NCBI GenBank assembly: GCA_965153455.1
Contig: OZ234496.1
Coordinates: forward strand, 19,708,304-19,772,303
Length of the DNA: 64,000 bases
Source of the DNA: Sphagnum compactum
Taxonomy: Eukaryota > Bryophyta > Sphagnopsida > Sphagnales
Direction: 5' to 3'
Shown here: positions 1-12,549 of the stretch, in pieces
Layout: each line of letters starts with the position of its first letter
Position numbering within the stretch: position 1 is the first letter of the stretch
Translations under genes and position numbers: made by a program
Notes under the pieces: generated by a model
Told to the model about the DNA's origin: nothing
The model's input: the letters and a program-made list of their open reading frames with translations, nothing else
The model's database searches: none

Positions 1-514
1 TCCAAAAAAATAGTTCAGAATTCAAATCTCAACTTTCAAATCAAATAAGTTTTTTAAATTTAAATTTACGAAATTCAGAATTGAACTATTAGTTTCTAGA
101 ATCAAAAATAATCATATAGAATTCAAACATCAGTTTTCATATCAAATAAGCTTTTTGAATTTAAATAAAAACTTTCAAATTTAAATAATGTATTAAAGAA
201 TCGAAATAGAAATTTTCAAATTCAAATATCGAGTTTCAAATTCAAATTATTTTTTTAAAGAATTGAAATAATAGTTTTCCAAATTGAAATATATTTTTTC
301 AGATCAATTTTTTTTTTTGAAAATTTTTTTTAATCAGAATTGAGTTATTAATTTTAGATTCAAATGGTTTTTCTGAAATTCAAATAATTTAAAAAATAAT
401 TCCAATAGAAACTAGAGAATAAAATATCAATTTTCAGATTAATTGTTTTTATTTAATAATTGAAAAATGAATTCCAACACAATTTTCAGATTTGAAACAT
501 TGGTTTTAATTTTG
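1..514. repeat. AT-rich degenerate low-complexity tract
   Basis: This stretch is made of loosely repeated motifs such as TTTCAAATTCAAAT and AGAATTGAAATA with long A and T runs. No open reading frame or known element end is visible. Homology with the second copy of the flanking duplication only begins near its right end, so it lies outside the duplicated segment. It may be a decayed AT-rich satellite or the non-coding part of an old transposon; nothing decides between them. Confidence 0.6.
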
Positions 515-1047
515 AAATATAATTTTCTTAATTGGAATTATAGTTTTAGACTCAAACATTTATTTTTGAATACAACTAACATTTTTAAGAATTCATATTT
601 AAAACATCAAATTCAAATAACAATTTTTGGAATTAAGATAGTTTAATTCCAAATATAATTTTCAGAATTGACATATAAATTTTAGAGTTCAAATATCTAT
701 TTTTAGATCCATTGTATGAACAATATACATACATATACATAATTAATATACACACAAATATAAATGTATGATATATGTAACATATCATAAGTATAATTTT
801 AATACATATGTAAAAATACACCCCTATATATGTCACCATAAAATTCTTTTAGAATGTGAGTAATTTGGTGACCATCATAACTAATGGGACATATTAATAT
901 ATTAATGGATGAAAATAAACTTAAAAACCATTCCACCAATAAGATGAAGTTTTCAATAGTTGCATCATAGTTGTAAGAATGACCAAAATAGTTGAAATTT
1001 GATTTGATAGTTGTAAATACTCCCAAACTTAGTTGCAAATGGAATGG

Positions 1048-2686
1048 TTACACTTTGGTTAATTCTACTAATGTCACTGTGCCAAACTCTGTCTTCATGA
1101 GATTTAAATCCCTAACATCCACATTCTTGGAGCAAACCCAACGAAGAAGTCTAACCAATCTAAACATAGCTTGATGAACCCCCTTTATTACAAATCCATG
1201 TATGACAATGGGAAGCATAAAATGGATTAAATTACTATAATCATGTGATTTGAGGCTTAAAAATTTGTCCTTCCAACTCAAGCTATTCTTTAGGGCTACC
1301 CCAAACCAAGAAGATGTTTTTAGAGACTGCATTGTATGGAAAAATACATTTTGATCTACCCTAGGCATGACATAAGGAACAACTCCATGTTCTTTTGATT
1401 GCCACAACATATGTTTGGTGTTTGATATCTCAGGTCATCCTTTCCAGAATCTGTATCTTTGGGTTTTTTTAGATGGATAAGAGAATGGCACACATTCTTC
1501 ATTATGTACATCAAATCAAGCAAATGTTGGCTGGGTAACTCTTTCCAGTATTTGAATTGTGAGTTCAAGGCTAACAACCTATTCATTCTTGGAGTGTGCA
1601 AATTGTCAACAATTGTGATTCACAAATTCATCCAATCGTATGTTGTGCATCTCCAACAAGGTGGCCTTCTTTTCATTATGTTGTCAAAGAACATCCTCAA
1701 GGAGGTTCAGAATGGATGGTCCAATGGCAACTCTCGTCTATAATGACATAGATCATCTTTCCCAATGTTGTTGACCATCGGGCATCGAGTTGCTCCATGC
1801 ACCATGGGCAAGCATGATGCCTTTTGGTTTCCATGCAAGGAAAAGTTGTTTGATTTGTGGTATAATAGGCATGTAGTGCATTATCTAACACAGACACCAC
1901 AAGTTGTGCAAAGTTTAATGGCTTAGAGCTGAACTTTGCCAAAATGGAAAAGATTTCCAGGAATTGCAATGAGACAAGTTGTTTAGCTTCATAAAAGAAA
2001 TATAACTATGAGCTTAGATTAACATCAAATTCTAAGCTTTGATGCCTGGATCATTTATGTTTACCTTCTAGGGTGTGTTAACTCCTTGAAGATCTTGCTT
2101 ATATCAAGGCTCCCCACATTTGGGACAATGCACCAATTTTTCTACCTTGCCTTGAAACAAAACACAGTCATTCTTGTAAGTGTGGATGAACTCACACAGC
2201 AACCCAACAATTGTCAAACTCTTTTTTGCATCTTTGTGGGACCCAAGGAAGGTGTTTCTAGGAGGTACATTTTATCCTTTAATAGCCTGCACAAAAAGAA
2301 GCCCAGTCATGCACAACTAAGGAGTTAGAAAGCATTTTCGATAAGAATGATGCAACTTTGGTCATCAAATTTCAACTTGTCATTCATTTGAGCAGAGCAT
2401 CGATGCTTGTGTCATTCCAACCATATTTGGCTTGCAAATTGAATAACAAAAGTAATGTTGATAGGGTGTTGACATCACCACCTTCGTATAACTTTGTTTG
2501 TGCTAATCTTTGAATCAAATTGTCTTCATCATCCACTTGTGGCAAATGAAGGAAATCTTCAATCACCTTTGCATACTGTTCTTCTTCCTTGTGTGTATCA
2601 TCATCAGTGTCATGAATGCTAATGTCTGTTGTTAGTGAAACACCCCTCGTGAGGTGATGGTGGACTATCATGGCTTGGAGGTGCAT
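1048..2686 (-). pseudogene. CACTA (En/Spm) tnp2-type transposase remnant, copy 1
   Basis: Several minus-strand reading-frame pieces follow the order of a plant CACTA tnp2 transposase. From N- to C-terminus, 2686-2384 has an acidic stretch, then LSTLLLLFNLQAKYGWND, which resembles the leucine-rich segment before the tnp2 domain. The piece at 1969-1697 has ACPWCMEQL and STTLGKM. The piece at 1601-1356 has a WKELPSQHLLDLMYIMKNVC-like core of tnp2. The piece at 1410-1048 has LKSHDYSNLIHFMLPI, typical of the DUF4218 domain that follows tnp2. Frameshifts and stops separate the pieces; one single-base loss near 1743 breaks the frame that copy 2 still keeps. No CACTA terminal repeats were found. It is a dead element. 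Confidence 0.75.
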
Positions 2687-2827
2687 CCTATAAAAAATCT
2701 TGTATTGTAAACTTATCTAGGCTTAGAGCACTGCCATTTCGCCCTTGCACACAATCAAATTTCATTGCTTCATTTAAAACAAACATTAGATAAAACTTAC
2801 ATCATCAACTACAATTGATGGTCCCCA

Positions 2828-3290
2828 TTTGATCATGTGGTTGCGGATGATATTTTCATTGCGAACATGTAACCTTTTACAATGTGCACAAGGACACAAG
2901 GCTCTTCTTTGTCACTTTCATTTAGCTTTATGTGGTTGCCGGTCATGGCCCAAGCTCTCCTCAAATTCCATAGTTGCAAAGCTGAAGCCTTGCTCACAAA
3001 ACTATCATCAATTCTAGCCACAACATAACAGAAATGACACGATGAGTGAGGTTATACCTTGTGAAGGTCACTCATGAAATACTAGGCCATCACCTTCATC
3101 AAGAATAACGGTGGCTGCACTACCACTATTCCCCATGGTTAAGGTGAATTGCCCAGAATTAGGAATGAATGTCTTCATAGAGAGAGAGAGAAAGAAAGGG
3201 GAATTAAAAATAATTTTTTTCAAGATGATAGACAGAAAGAGACAAACCCAACTGTTTTTTTTGCAATTTTGTGAAGAACTGTTCAAGTGA
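2828..3290 (-). other. CACTA-associated conserved non-coding or exon remnant
   Basis: Minus-strand frames here include ARIDDSFVSKASALQLWNLR and a following serine/phenylalanine-rich piece. The same stretch recurs at 54550-55020 and, as far as about base 3080, at 28600-28861, always next to CACTA transposase pieces. I do not recognise a domain. It may be an upstream exon or the 5-prime region of the same transposon. A GA-rich microsatellite (about 3180-3200) lies inside. Confidence 0.35.
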
Positions 3291-3564
3291 TAATCATCTA
3301 TATGTGAAAAATGTCATAGAAGAATAGTTTCTTAAAACATAAGTTATGACAATAAAAGAAGATTATTATTAGTTCAAGTTTCTATACTCACTACTGAACT
3401 ACATACTAGTATCGACAACTAGAAACAAAAGAGACTGATGCAACATACCACACAAAAATTAGTGAAACAAGGGGTCAAGTTTCCCTTCCATACAACCTCT
3501 AGGGCCACAATGTCATTTTCCCATGTCCAAGACTTGATGTGTCAGTAGATTTAAAGCAAATGGC

Positions 3565-3785
3565 AGAGGAGAATTGCCCATAATTAGTAATTAGTATAGG
3601 GTTTTCACTTGTGCTACTAGCTTGACTTGACTTTAGACATATCCTCGCTCACTTGAAGAGTGGGGTTGGAGTGTTAGAGGAAAATTGCCCATAATTAATA
3701 AATAATATAGGCTTCCATCTTGTGCTACTGGCTTGACTTGACTTTAGACATATCTTTGTTCACTTGAGGATTAAGGTTGGAACAC
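3565..3785. repeat. Tandem dimer, about 111-bp unit
   Basis: Two adjacent units start with AGAGGARAATTGCCCATAAT and share TTGACTTTAGACATATC. The units begin near 3565 and 3676. The same dimer is present in the second segmental copy at about 55296-55515, so it predates that duplication. No coding capacity is seen. Confidence 0.75.
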
Positions 3786-3989
3786 TTGCTTCACAAAACA
3801 AGCAGACTAACCAAAAGTAAGAAGGAAGATCAACATACACTTGACCATCCATTGTTTGGTAGTTTATGCCATATTCATACATCCAAAAAATACATTGAAA
3901 GGAGACTTCCTCGTTCCACAAATATCAAGTAGACTACTGTAATGCTAGAAGGCTATAAGGAAGGGACTACCTTTACTAACAATTGCCCA

Positions 3990-6880
3990 ACAACAGTAAA
4001 TTGAAAACAAAGTGTTTGGACTTCAATGCTTTACTTTTAGAAGTTTTCCATCTACCTTGAGCTCATTGTACCTTGACAAACAAACACAATTCAAAATAGC
4101 AAGGAGTGAGACCAAAAGGTTCAGCAAATGGAAACCCAATATACAAGAAACATACCCACACAACATTAGCCTTCCACCATTGCTTTCCAATTGCTTGTGG
4201 ATGGATTCCATGCTTAAAAACTATATATTCAATTGTAATTACATTTGTGCATGTCTACTCTTACAATACAACATGCATTTATACATGTAACAGGTTAGTG
4301 TTTAGGTGGAGGGTGCAAATATAAAACCTAAAACATAAACTCTAACTTGCAAAAGATAGAGCTAAAAGACAAGCATCAAGTAATGTAAGGCTTATTGGAG
4401 AAGATTGAACAAGAAAACTTATTGGAGAAGCTCAGGGAGTGTGAGAGCATTGGAAGGTTTGAGCTTGGTACATAAAAAACTGAGCAGAGGTCGAGTTTAT
4501 TCGTACTAGAATGGCCATTCGAAACTATCGGCATCCAATTGGTGCCATCCTTCATATCCAAGCTCTGCCAAAGTCACACACAACCTTGTTATAGTCAATG
4601 AGAAGAATGATTTTGTCTCTTGTTACAACCTTCATTCACACTATAGGGGGAAACTTAGCAAATAAGTGTAAAATAGAATTCCTACAGTGAGTTCTGATAG
4701 CTAAGTATCAAACCCTGAATAAACACCTTGATCTCTCAACAATCTCTTCTCTTCCATTACATAATTCTTGCCCCTGCTACTTTGGCCCATCTCCCTTTTT
4801 TGTTTCTCCTTTTGTGAGGACGAAAGTGCCTTTTGCTCTGTTATTACATCCCCTCTTCTGTTTCTTTGTGAAGTTGTACTTTGCCAGAGCTTCTTCCACT
4901 ACTTGTCCATTTCCTTCCCATCAGGGAAGAGAGGAATGAGAGAGTGCAACCCCTCTTAAATCCCCAATACTCTCATTTAACCTACTGTATAGATCTCATT
5001 TAGATGTTTGAAGGCCATTCGCCAGACACCACAACCTGTGCAATTATGCTGAGCCAAAACCATTTTCCTGAGCCAAATCAGCATATTTTGGATTTTCTTC
5101 ATCCAATTTTACTGTGCAGATCATATACTGAGCATGGCCAAACCTTACTCCAACTCTTATTTCAGGGTGGTATTTGCACATTCTGTGTACACCAATATGG
5201 ATTTTGTGCCTGCTGAGTTCTTACTTTTATTTGAGAATTGTATTATAGAGCCTTTCAGTGTTCAAGCCAGTGGCTTTTAAAATTTTTTTTGCTGGTGAAT
5301 TTTCACTATTTTGCAAATTTTAACGAAAAAAGTGTTCTTCTCTCAGCGTAGATTTTCTCCACTTTGATGAGATTCAGAAGTATTAGCATGATGTTTGTGT
5401 TAAAATTCTCAGCAAATTGTGATTTAAATAAAAGGAATATTCTGGTCTGAAAAGAGATATTTTGAATCAGTTTTGTTAAATGTTTATTCTTCACTGTTGT
5501 ACGTAGTCAGATTATAGAAAGATGTTTTTGACAAGTTTTAATAACAAGTCACCACTCATTGTTAAATCCTTCCTGAGATGCTCCCTATTCTCCAACAAAA
5601 AATTGAAAACAAACACTGAACGGTATAGATTTAAGCATCACAATCAGCCCTTTTTCTTTCCATTTTGGGGATAGAGCACTAATGTCAATCATCCTAAAAG
5701 GGCTTAGGTTGAGATAGGTTGTTCAGCATAAAGTGGTATTAGGGTAAGGCGTACGGGTGTCAGACTGGCACCAACTATTTACGGCAACAAGTTATTGGAG
5801 AACTCTCAGAAAAGTAGAAAATCTAGCACGAAAGACGTGACTTAACACTAGGAACCTGTCTAAAATTGGGGAAATCTTTTTTGGGGAGCTATCAATTTGA
5901 TGAAAATTTCAGAAATAAGCAAAAGAATATTCTTCTTTTAACTTTATTGGGTGCAATTTTGCACCAGTTTACCAGGGAGAAATAAGGCTGATCACATCTA
6001 AAATTTGACGACTGATAACAAAGGGATAATCATGGAGCTAGTTGGATGGAAGTTAAAACTGGATGAAATATTGATAGTTAATATAAATACTGTTGACAGG
6101 TGTAGCAGTTGCGGAACTACCGACTGTTCTTCATCGTCGCTTGTGTGGTCTCACTGTGCGGTCTCATAACAGAGAGTTGCAAGTTTCTGGGAGGTTTATA
6201 GACTGCACGTAAAATAATATTATTGCTGTGAAAAATGTGCACACTTGTAAGTTGACAGTCTAGCTTTTGTGCAGGACTTATATGTTCCACACGGACATAA
6301 TAATACTCTCATACTAAGAACTAAATCATCAAATTTGTCATGTCTAGAAACATAGCTCATATAGCATGCTCCTGCAAAGTTCAAATTTTCTCATCACGTA
6401 ACCAATCACACGATGTTTCACACCGGCATCATTCATTGAGCACAATAATTTACTTAGGCATTTTATATATATAGCAGATCCGCACAAGATCAGTACATGT
6501 GAGAATATTCCGTAGTGTTCCCAATCTCGTTCTTAGATGCTGCAGGTGTTATATACACCATAGTAATTTACTGTCCACTAATTAACACGTATCTTTTATG
6601 TGATTATTCTCTCGATCTACCCAGAGTCTATGGCTTCAAACCGTTCACTACATAGTCCCATGATTCTTGTCATTATGTATGTATGTATATCTATATTAGT
6701 ATCTGCGTCAGCAAGAGAATATGGAAGCCATGGAGACCTAGAATCAGGAGCACGATCATGAGTAATGATCTTTGATAGAATTTTCACAGGTAGCTAGCTG
6801 ATGATCATGGCATATTTGGGAACTCTTTATAACCGTCTAGTCGCCGGCAACGATATTCCTTCATGCAATCTAACTTATGA
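3990..6880. other. Non-coding stretch conserved between the two segmental copies
   Basis: No long open frame stands out. The part at 4000-4210 also recurs at 30455-30665. The minus strand at 4900-4690 matches the charged frame at 56628-56431 of copy 2, but an extra G near 4850 shifts the frame here. The rest (5200-6850) is almost unchanged in copy 2, including AT-rich and palindromic spots, and contains the 3-prime flank of the thaumatin-like gene. I cannot assign further function. Confidence 0.5.
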
Positions 6881-6881
6881 C

Positions 6882-8324
6882 TTATGGGCAGAAGACCACT
6901 TCATAGTTGGTGCCAGTCGCACAGCCGTACACCTTGCCGCCGGTGTCTGAGGTGTACGAGATTGCTTCGGGACAGGCGTTAGCGAATGGTGTGGTTCCAG
7001 GCGTGGGGCTCCCTGTATTTGGGCCATCGACGTTATAGCAACCGTCGCCAGGTGCGCCTGTCAGAGTATTCGGTGGCTGGCAGAAGCTGTTCAGGTTGTT
7101 GATCGTGCAGCTAGGGGATCCGCACGTAGTTCCTGAAACTGTTACCGGGGATGTTGGGGCGATCTGTAAAGGGAGATTGTACGCATTCTGCAAGCATTGA
7201 AATATATGATATAATTAGCATAGGTTTAGCTGGTTCGAAATTGCGAAAAAAGATTCTGAAGTCTCATGCGTTCATTTTCGTTTTAGCATGTATGCGACAA
7301 CATGTTTTCCAGAAGAGTTCTTAAAGTGACTGTCCCTGGAACAAGAAACAAGGCCCTATGTCAGTGGCTTTACATTAGGCTACTGCAATCACAGCGCACT
7401 TTGTGTAACTGTGATCACAGCACCCTGATGGAAAGAGACACTTGAACGGGTAAAAAAGCCGCCTGAAGGGAGCAGGAGGGCCGGAAGGACATACCACGGT
7501 GCTGATGTCATAGAAATCTAGGTTGTCGAAACCACTGTTGATGTTGAACTCAGCGAGATCGGCCTGAGGCTTAGCGTGGTTGCAATCCGTTGAATCTGCA
7601 CTGCCTCCTGGATAGCCCCAAATCACACCACCCGTCCAGGTTGTCCCCACGTCGATCAGTTGGCTTGCTCCGGAACCTAGCGCGTAGGAAGTAATTTGGC
7701 CACCCGAATTAGTTTGGCATGCTGAGATCGTCTGGGAGCAGTGATTTATGATGTTGATTTGCGTAGCTGCACAGCACAATGACGAGGTTGAGACGATGAT
7801 CAGAATTTCTGAAGAGGGCCCAATAATTTATCTAGATCAATGGTTCGTCACCGCATCATAACATTCATGAAAAACACTAATTGCTCAATCTTTTCATGAG
7901 TAGTTTAAGGATTCCAACAAGTTCCCATGCAGTGGTCTAAGTTCGTTATACATAGCGGAAATCATGTAAGTAGCTGCACAGATCTATTTGCAAAGTTCCA
8001 GAACCTCTGTACTAGTATGTCGGTTGTCACATTGTTAGCCTCAAAGTTTGGGTACGTCCCCCCTTAATTCTATTAGGTTCTCTAAAGGTATATGAGACCG
8101 CTAAATCCTAGAATATACATAGAAGGAAAACAAAAATTAGTTTTGAGTTCAGGCCGCTGAACTGATCCCTAAAACTATTACTACAGACTGCTGCAATCTT
8201 GGACTTGGAAAGGATTAGAACTGAAAAGGCGTTCAGTGAATTCACCGTCTACTAAACCGATAGCAAACCAACAGACCACAGACATGAGCAGCGCCAGCGC
8301 CATGATCCGCACAGAGTTCTTCAT
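6882..8324 (-). CDS. Thaumatin-like protein (PR-5 family), three exons, copy 1
   Basis: Exons are 8246-8324, 7495-7766 and 6882-7187, joined by GT/AG introns of 479 and 307 bp. The phases fit (79, 272 and 306 bp), giving 218 residues. Residues 1-26 form a hydrophobic secretion signal starting MKNSVRIMALALL. The mature part begins ATQINIINHC and contains GGVIWGYPG, DLAEFNI, DFYDIS, FANACPEAISY and the family C-terminal pattern TNYEVVFCP. Ten cysteines are present, as in the small thaumatin-like class, against sixteen in the long class. Members are secreted or vacuolar plant proteins linked to pathogen and stress defence, with beta-glucan binding reported for some; the ligand here is unknown. 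The gene looks intact. It is paired with a diverged copy at 58612-60061. Confidence 0.9.
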
Positions 8325-8521
8325 CCTCAAAGGAGAAATGAGACTGGTGCACTAGTGCAAATGAAAGTAATACTTTGGAGTTGGGTACTGCAGATTGAGA
8401 AACAAGTGCTTGCAATGAACTGTGTGCTTAGAAGAGTTAGAAGAGTGCACAAGATCAGAGTGAAGTATGAGATGTTTCTGCAAGAGAGTGAGAAGTGCAA
8501 TGGGACTTGTTGGCCACCAGG

Positions 8522-8528
8522 TTATATA
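8522..8528 (-). promoter_or_regulatory. TATA box of thaumatin-like gene copy 1
   Basis: The minus strand reads CCTATATAACC, with TATATAA about 200 bp upstream of the start codon at 8324. This leaves room for a 5-prime leader of about 170 bases. The equivalent site in copy 2 is changed to TACATAA. Confidence 0.6.
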
Positions 8529-9312
8529 GGCGGCAGCCGCTCGTAGCCTTTTGGGATTGTGAACTCAGTGTGAAACCAAACAGCAGAAAATTTTCCGAGT
8601 TACATATGCACAGAAATTTCAACACAGTGAGGTTTCAAACTTAGTTTGCTCACATTGAGTAACAAGTAAACTACTCCCGGAAATTCCCTAGAAATTTCTA
8701 ATGCATGGACAGAGCACCTTACATCAGTAAAGACTTTACCCCAAAAAATTTGTCTGTTTTGAGTGGGCATTACAACCCGTAATTTCCCTTTTTGGGCAGG
8801 CTTTAAATCGCGTAATTTCCCTCGGGTGGGAAATTACACTGTTGAGTGGGCGGTTACAGATTTGATCAGAATTTATTCATTAGCTTATTGCAGATGAAAT
8901 AGAAATTGTTCAGACAAATTCTGGCAACAAATCCAGTTTCAACAAAATTGTAAACCCTAGACCAGGTTACAACTAGTGTTGGTGGGTTGTTGAGTTTTGA
9001 CTCAGATATCAACTGGATTATCAAGCATGTTATTAATGATCTACCAGCTAATTCTTGATTTCATTTATAATTGATTAAATTGATAGTCACTTGGTATTGA
9101 ATTTTCAAAATCTAATAACCTACTTGGATGATTGGATTATCATCCAAGTAGATTATCAATCTTTAAATATTGATACAAAATATTTAAATACAGATATATG
9201 TATATATATTTATATATAACCCTATTATCAGTGTTTAACCAGTAGGTTAATAGGTTATTAGTAATCGATTACTTGATAAATTGTGTGGTCTCATACAAAA
9301 TTAAAAAAAAAA

Positions 9313-10249
9313 CCTTCTCCTGTTGCTTTTTTGTGCAATCTTTCCATTTGTTTCACCTAAAACAACCCCCCCCCCCCCCCCCCCGGCTTGCCCCTGCCCC
9401 TTCCCCTCACCTTAAAACAAAATGTTAGTTTCAACATCAAGAATCACACAACACCGTCCAAACTAGTGTTGGCCAGTTGCAGTTCCTAGTCTGGTTATCA
9501 AGTGCTGAGACTGAAATTCGAAACCAAAACCGGAACTGAGAATTGACCAAAAACTGGAACCAAGAACTGGACCCAAACCAGAATCGACCCCAAAACCTGG
9601 TTTATCCAAGCTTTTGTGTTTGGGGGGTGGGGGAGGGTGTAAACATGTTGTTAGTTTTAGGGGGGAAAAATCAAAGTTTTGAATAATAACAGTGACATTT
9701 TTTTGAATAATAATTTGGGGGCGGGGTGGGCAGTAGGCATTCGGTAATTACTTTTGGAACAAGTATCAAGAAAGCAATTTTTTTTAGTTTTATAAAATTG
9801 TGAGTTTAGGCATGTAAGTTTGAGAACCACTGATTATGAACCTCAAAAACCACCCTGATACCTGGTGGGGGCTTTAGTGCAGTAACCAGTTTGTAGCAAC
9901 AGCTTAACACTGGTAGGGACTTGAGGCAATATTAGCGCTGTACCAGTTTTGTACCAGTCTTAATCACTTATAAACTATATACTTGCCTATACCAGCCAGA
10001 AAACAGTCTTGGACAACTGGTGCGCAGGGGTTTTTTTTCCTTGTGGCGAGTTTTCGCACTGTGTTCACCAAAAACAAAAACACAGTGTGATTCATACAAT
10101 GGCTTCTTTTGGGAAATAACCTACAAAAGTGGCCATATTATGAGAACAGTTCTTGTGGATGAAAGCCAAGTCCATCTACCTGACCAAAATGAAAGAAACC
10201 CCTGTTGCTGTGACAGTTAAGAAAGAAGTTTAAAAAGTACCCAATACTA
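9313..10249. other. Anonymous non-coding stretch
   Basis: This stretch lies outside both duplicated units. It contains a run of 19 C (9366-9384), a run of imperfect AACCAAAACTGG-type repeats near 9500-9600 and G-rich patches near 9620-9730. I see no gene or element end. Confidence 0.5.
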
Positions 10250-10405
10250 GTATCAGCCTGATGTGAATTTTTGCACAGGAGAATACAATACTTGTGTCAT
10301 GGAGAAAACACAGTCCTCTAGTGGAAACTGCTTGATCCTAGGTAGGGAGCTTCCCGAAAGCTGCGCTTGTCTACACAGAGCAAGGACAATCAAGTGAATG
10401 TTTGG
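10250..10405. repeat. Dispersed repeat fragment shared with 13689-13943 and 20836-21090
   Basis: The segment includes CAATACTTGTGTCA, GTAGGGAGCTTCCC and GGACAATCAAGTGAATG, in the same order as the two other sites. At those sites it directly precedes the roughly 1-kb module of the tandem units. Here it stands alone, so this is a truncated extra copy. Confidence 0.65.
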
Positions 10406-10496
10406 ACACACACACCAGATAGGTACTACCATACATTTCAGAGTGGAGGACCTTAAATCTGCTATGGGTCCTTACTCCAGGCAATTAAAAATTCAG

Positions 10497-10595
10497 ACAG
10501 TACAAAAGTACTGTCTGCTTCTTGTTTTTCTTATCTGCCCTTGGCCCTATTGCATCTTTGTCATGGAAAAGAAGCAGACAGTGCTTTTGTACTGT
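10497..10595. repeat. Long near-perfect hairpin (28-bp stem, 43-nt loop)
   Basis: Bases 10497-10524 are the reverse complement of 10568-10595 with a single difference, which would be a G-U pair if the plus strand were transcribed. The left arm also contains a nested palindrome, CAGACAGTAC-AAAA-GTACTGTCTG (10494-10517). The size and pairing resemble a plant microRNA precursor or a small foldback element. No target or terminal duplication is seen, so the role is open. Confidence 0.55.
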
Positions 10596-12549
10596 ACTGG
10601 GGAATGGGCAAGTTTTGGCTGATTCTGGCTGCGAGCCGACCCTGTAGCTGAAACCGGCATGCCAAGGGTACTGCCACCATACAGGCAAAATCAGCCCAAT
10701 CTCGGCCACTAGGGTAGAACTGCCCATCACCGATCTCTACCCTACGATCGGACACTTCTTAGATCTTTGTCATCCGTGCTTCATTTTGAGTGATTTAAAA
10801 TGTTATGAGAGCGCTCCCTCAAGCTCTAGGAATCACCTTGCAAGTTCAAAGGAAAAAGAGTAATGGAAAAATAGCAAGAAGAAAAAATAAGCTTTTCAAG
10901 TTACAAAATGTGATGTTTTTCTTTTTTCTTCTCTTTGGACACCTCCTCCTTTCAAAGCTTCTAACTTTCTCATTTCTTGTTCATTTTAAAAGATTTAAAT
11001 TGCTGTAGGAGCGCCACCTTCAGTTCTACAAATCATCTGGGAACTGTAATAGCAACAGAGAAACATTCACAGAATTTTGGGGTGTTCAGGAACCGGCTTT
11101 GTAGTATTCTGTGGTTTGTTTTTTTAAGTTCTTCACCCCCTCTATTGGGGGGGGGGGGGAGTGGGGGTTTGTAACTTTCTCATTTCTAATCCGTCTTTGG
11201 AAAAATCTAGTGTGTCAGATACGCCAAGAGAAGGTGTTCAAATTTTGTTTGGACACCAGAAACAACTGAGCCCTCCCCTTGGATCCGGCCTGCCCTGAGC
11301 GCTTAAATGTGCGCTCACTGTCTTCTACCCTACCTTATGTTAACATTTGATCCGTCTTACCAAATTGGCAAGGCCCGCACGATTCAGTTTATAAAATCAA
11401 CACATCTATTGAACAGCTAATTCAGCTTGGTCATTGGTTTAATAGGATGGAGCAGATGTTAAGGTTTGCAGTAAGCACCAATTGTTGATTTAACATTTAA
11501 CGTCCTTCAGTGTAAAGCTGACATAGCCAGACGTCATCGTCAGTTGTCAAGTAATGGTCATTGCCAGTGCACCTGCAACAACAGATCGCCATGCCCACAA
11601 CCACCATTGAATTTCTGTTATTAAAGTGACAAGAAACCAATGGAATTTTTTTCAACCCCTAATTGCCTGGCCACTTTTGGAGGCTTTTCAACGCTACAAC
11701 TGGTGAGACTATGAAAGAAATCTGATAGAGTTTTTTCTTAACACTGTATACACCTGACCACTTTTGGACGCATTTTGACATTACAGCTGGTGAGACTATG
11801 AAAATTTCTTTTATGTGCTTGTGGATGTATCAAACAGGTAATGACCATGTCAGACGAAGAAAGAGTCTCCCATGGGAGCCCTGCCAAATACGTAAGATTG
11901 GCTCCGGACATAAGAGTGAATCTTACCGATTTATCCAAGCCTCCAACTACGCAACACAAAATCTCTGACAAGTTAATCTATACCAATAAGGAGTGCTGCA
12001 CACTTGCTTTGGCCCCCAATATAACTCTAGCCCTAGCGATACTGTCCTTGACGAATATAACGCCAGCCGTTATTTATACTTTCCTTCACGCATCACCACC
12101 TCCCGGCTCCCTTCCTGCCCCCACCAACCGATATTGTCCTCAACGTCGTTGGGTTCCCAGTTGCGTTCAAGCAGAACCCCAGGCCCCCCTCTCAAGCCTT
12201 CTAAGATAAGTCGTCGCACACCTTGACAAGCAGTTGCATGGGCTAGAGTATGGCAGAGTTGAGCTACAGCTGGCAACAAGATTAACTTTGGAAGAATTGT
12301 TTTTTCTAATGTTCTTTCTCTATAAGTTTTCCAAGGTTATTAAGCAACATTATCCTGTAAAAAACTAAGACTATGTTTTGACTCTTGACATTCTTCTTAT
12401 GTAGATATATGACAAACTTACAGTTTATTGTATAAAAAATTGCAACAAACATTTTTTGTTTTTGTGAATCAACTCCATGATGTTTAAACTTTCACAAGTA
12501 CAGTAGCAAGTTTTGCTTCCATTTCAATTTTAAGAGTACCCTGGATCCG

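Larger units (their letters stand above)
515..9312. repeat. Segmental duplication, copy 1
   Basis: This segment lines up with about 52475-63650 in the same orientation. In one 360-base non-coding comparison (6121-6480 against 57851-58210) I counted about five differences, so the duplication is fairly recent. It carries a CACTA transposase remnant, a non-coding middle and a thaumatin-like gene. Two large differences from copy 2 exist. Bases 1832-2697 are replaced by unrelated sequence (53816-54431) in copy 2. Copy 2 also has about 2.6 kb extra at a point equal to about 8868 here. Homology stops near 9312, at an A-run. Confidence 0.9.

Noticed and set aside
9366-9384. Run of 19 C as a regulatory or G-quadruplex site
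   Set aside because: A single homopolymer without spaced runs; such tracts are common and length-unstable. The G-runs near 11148 and 16731 are likewise simple homopolymers.
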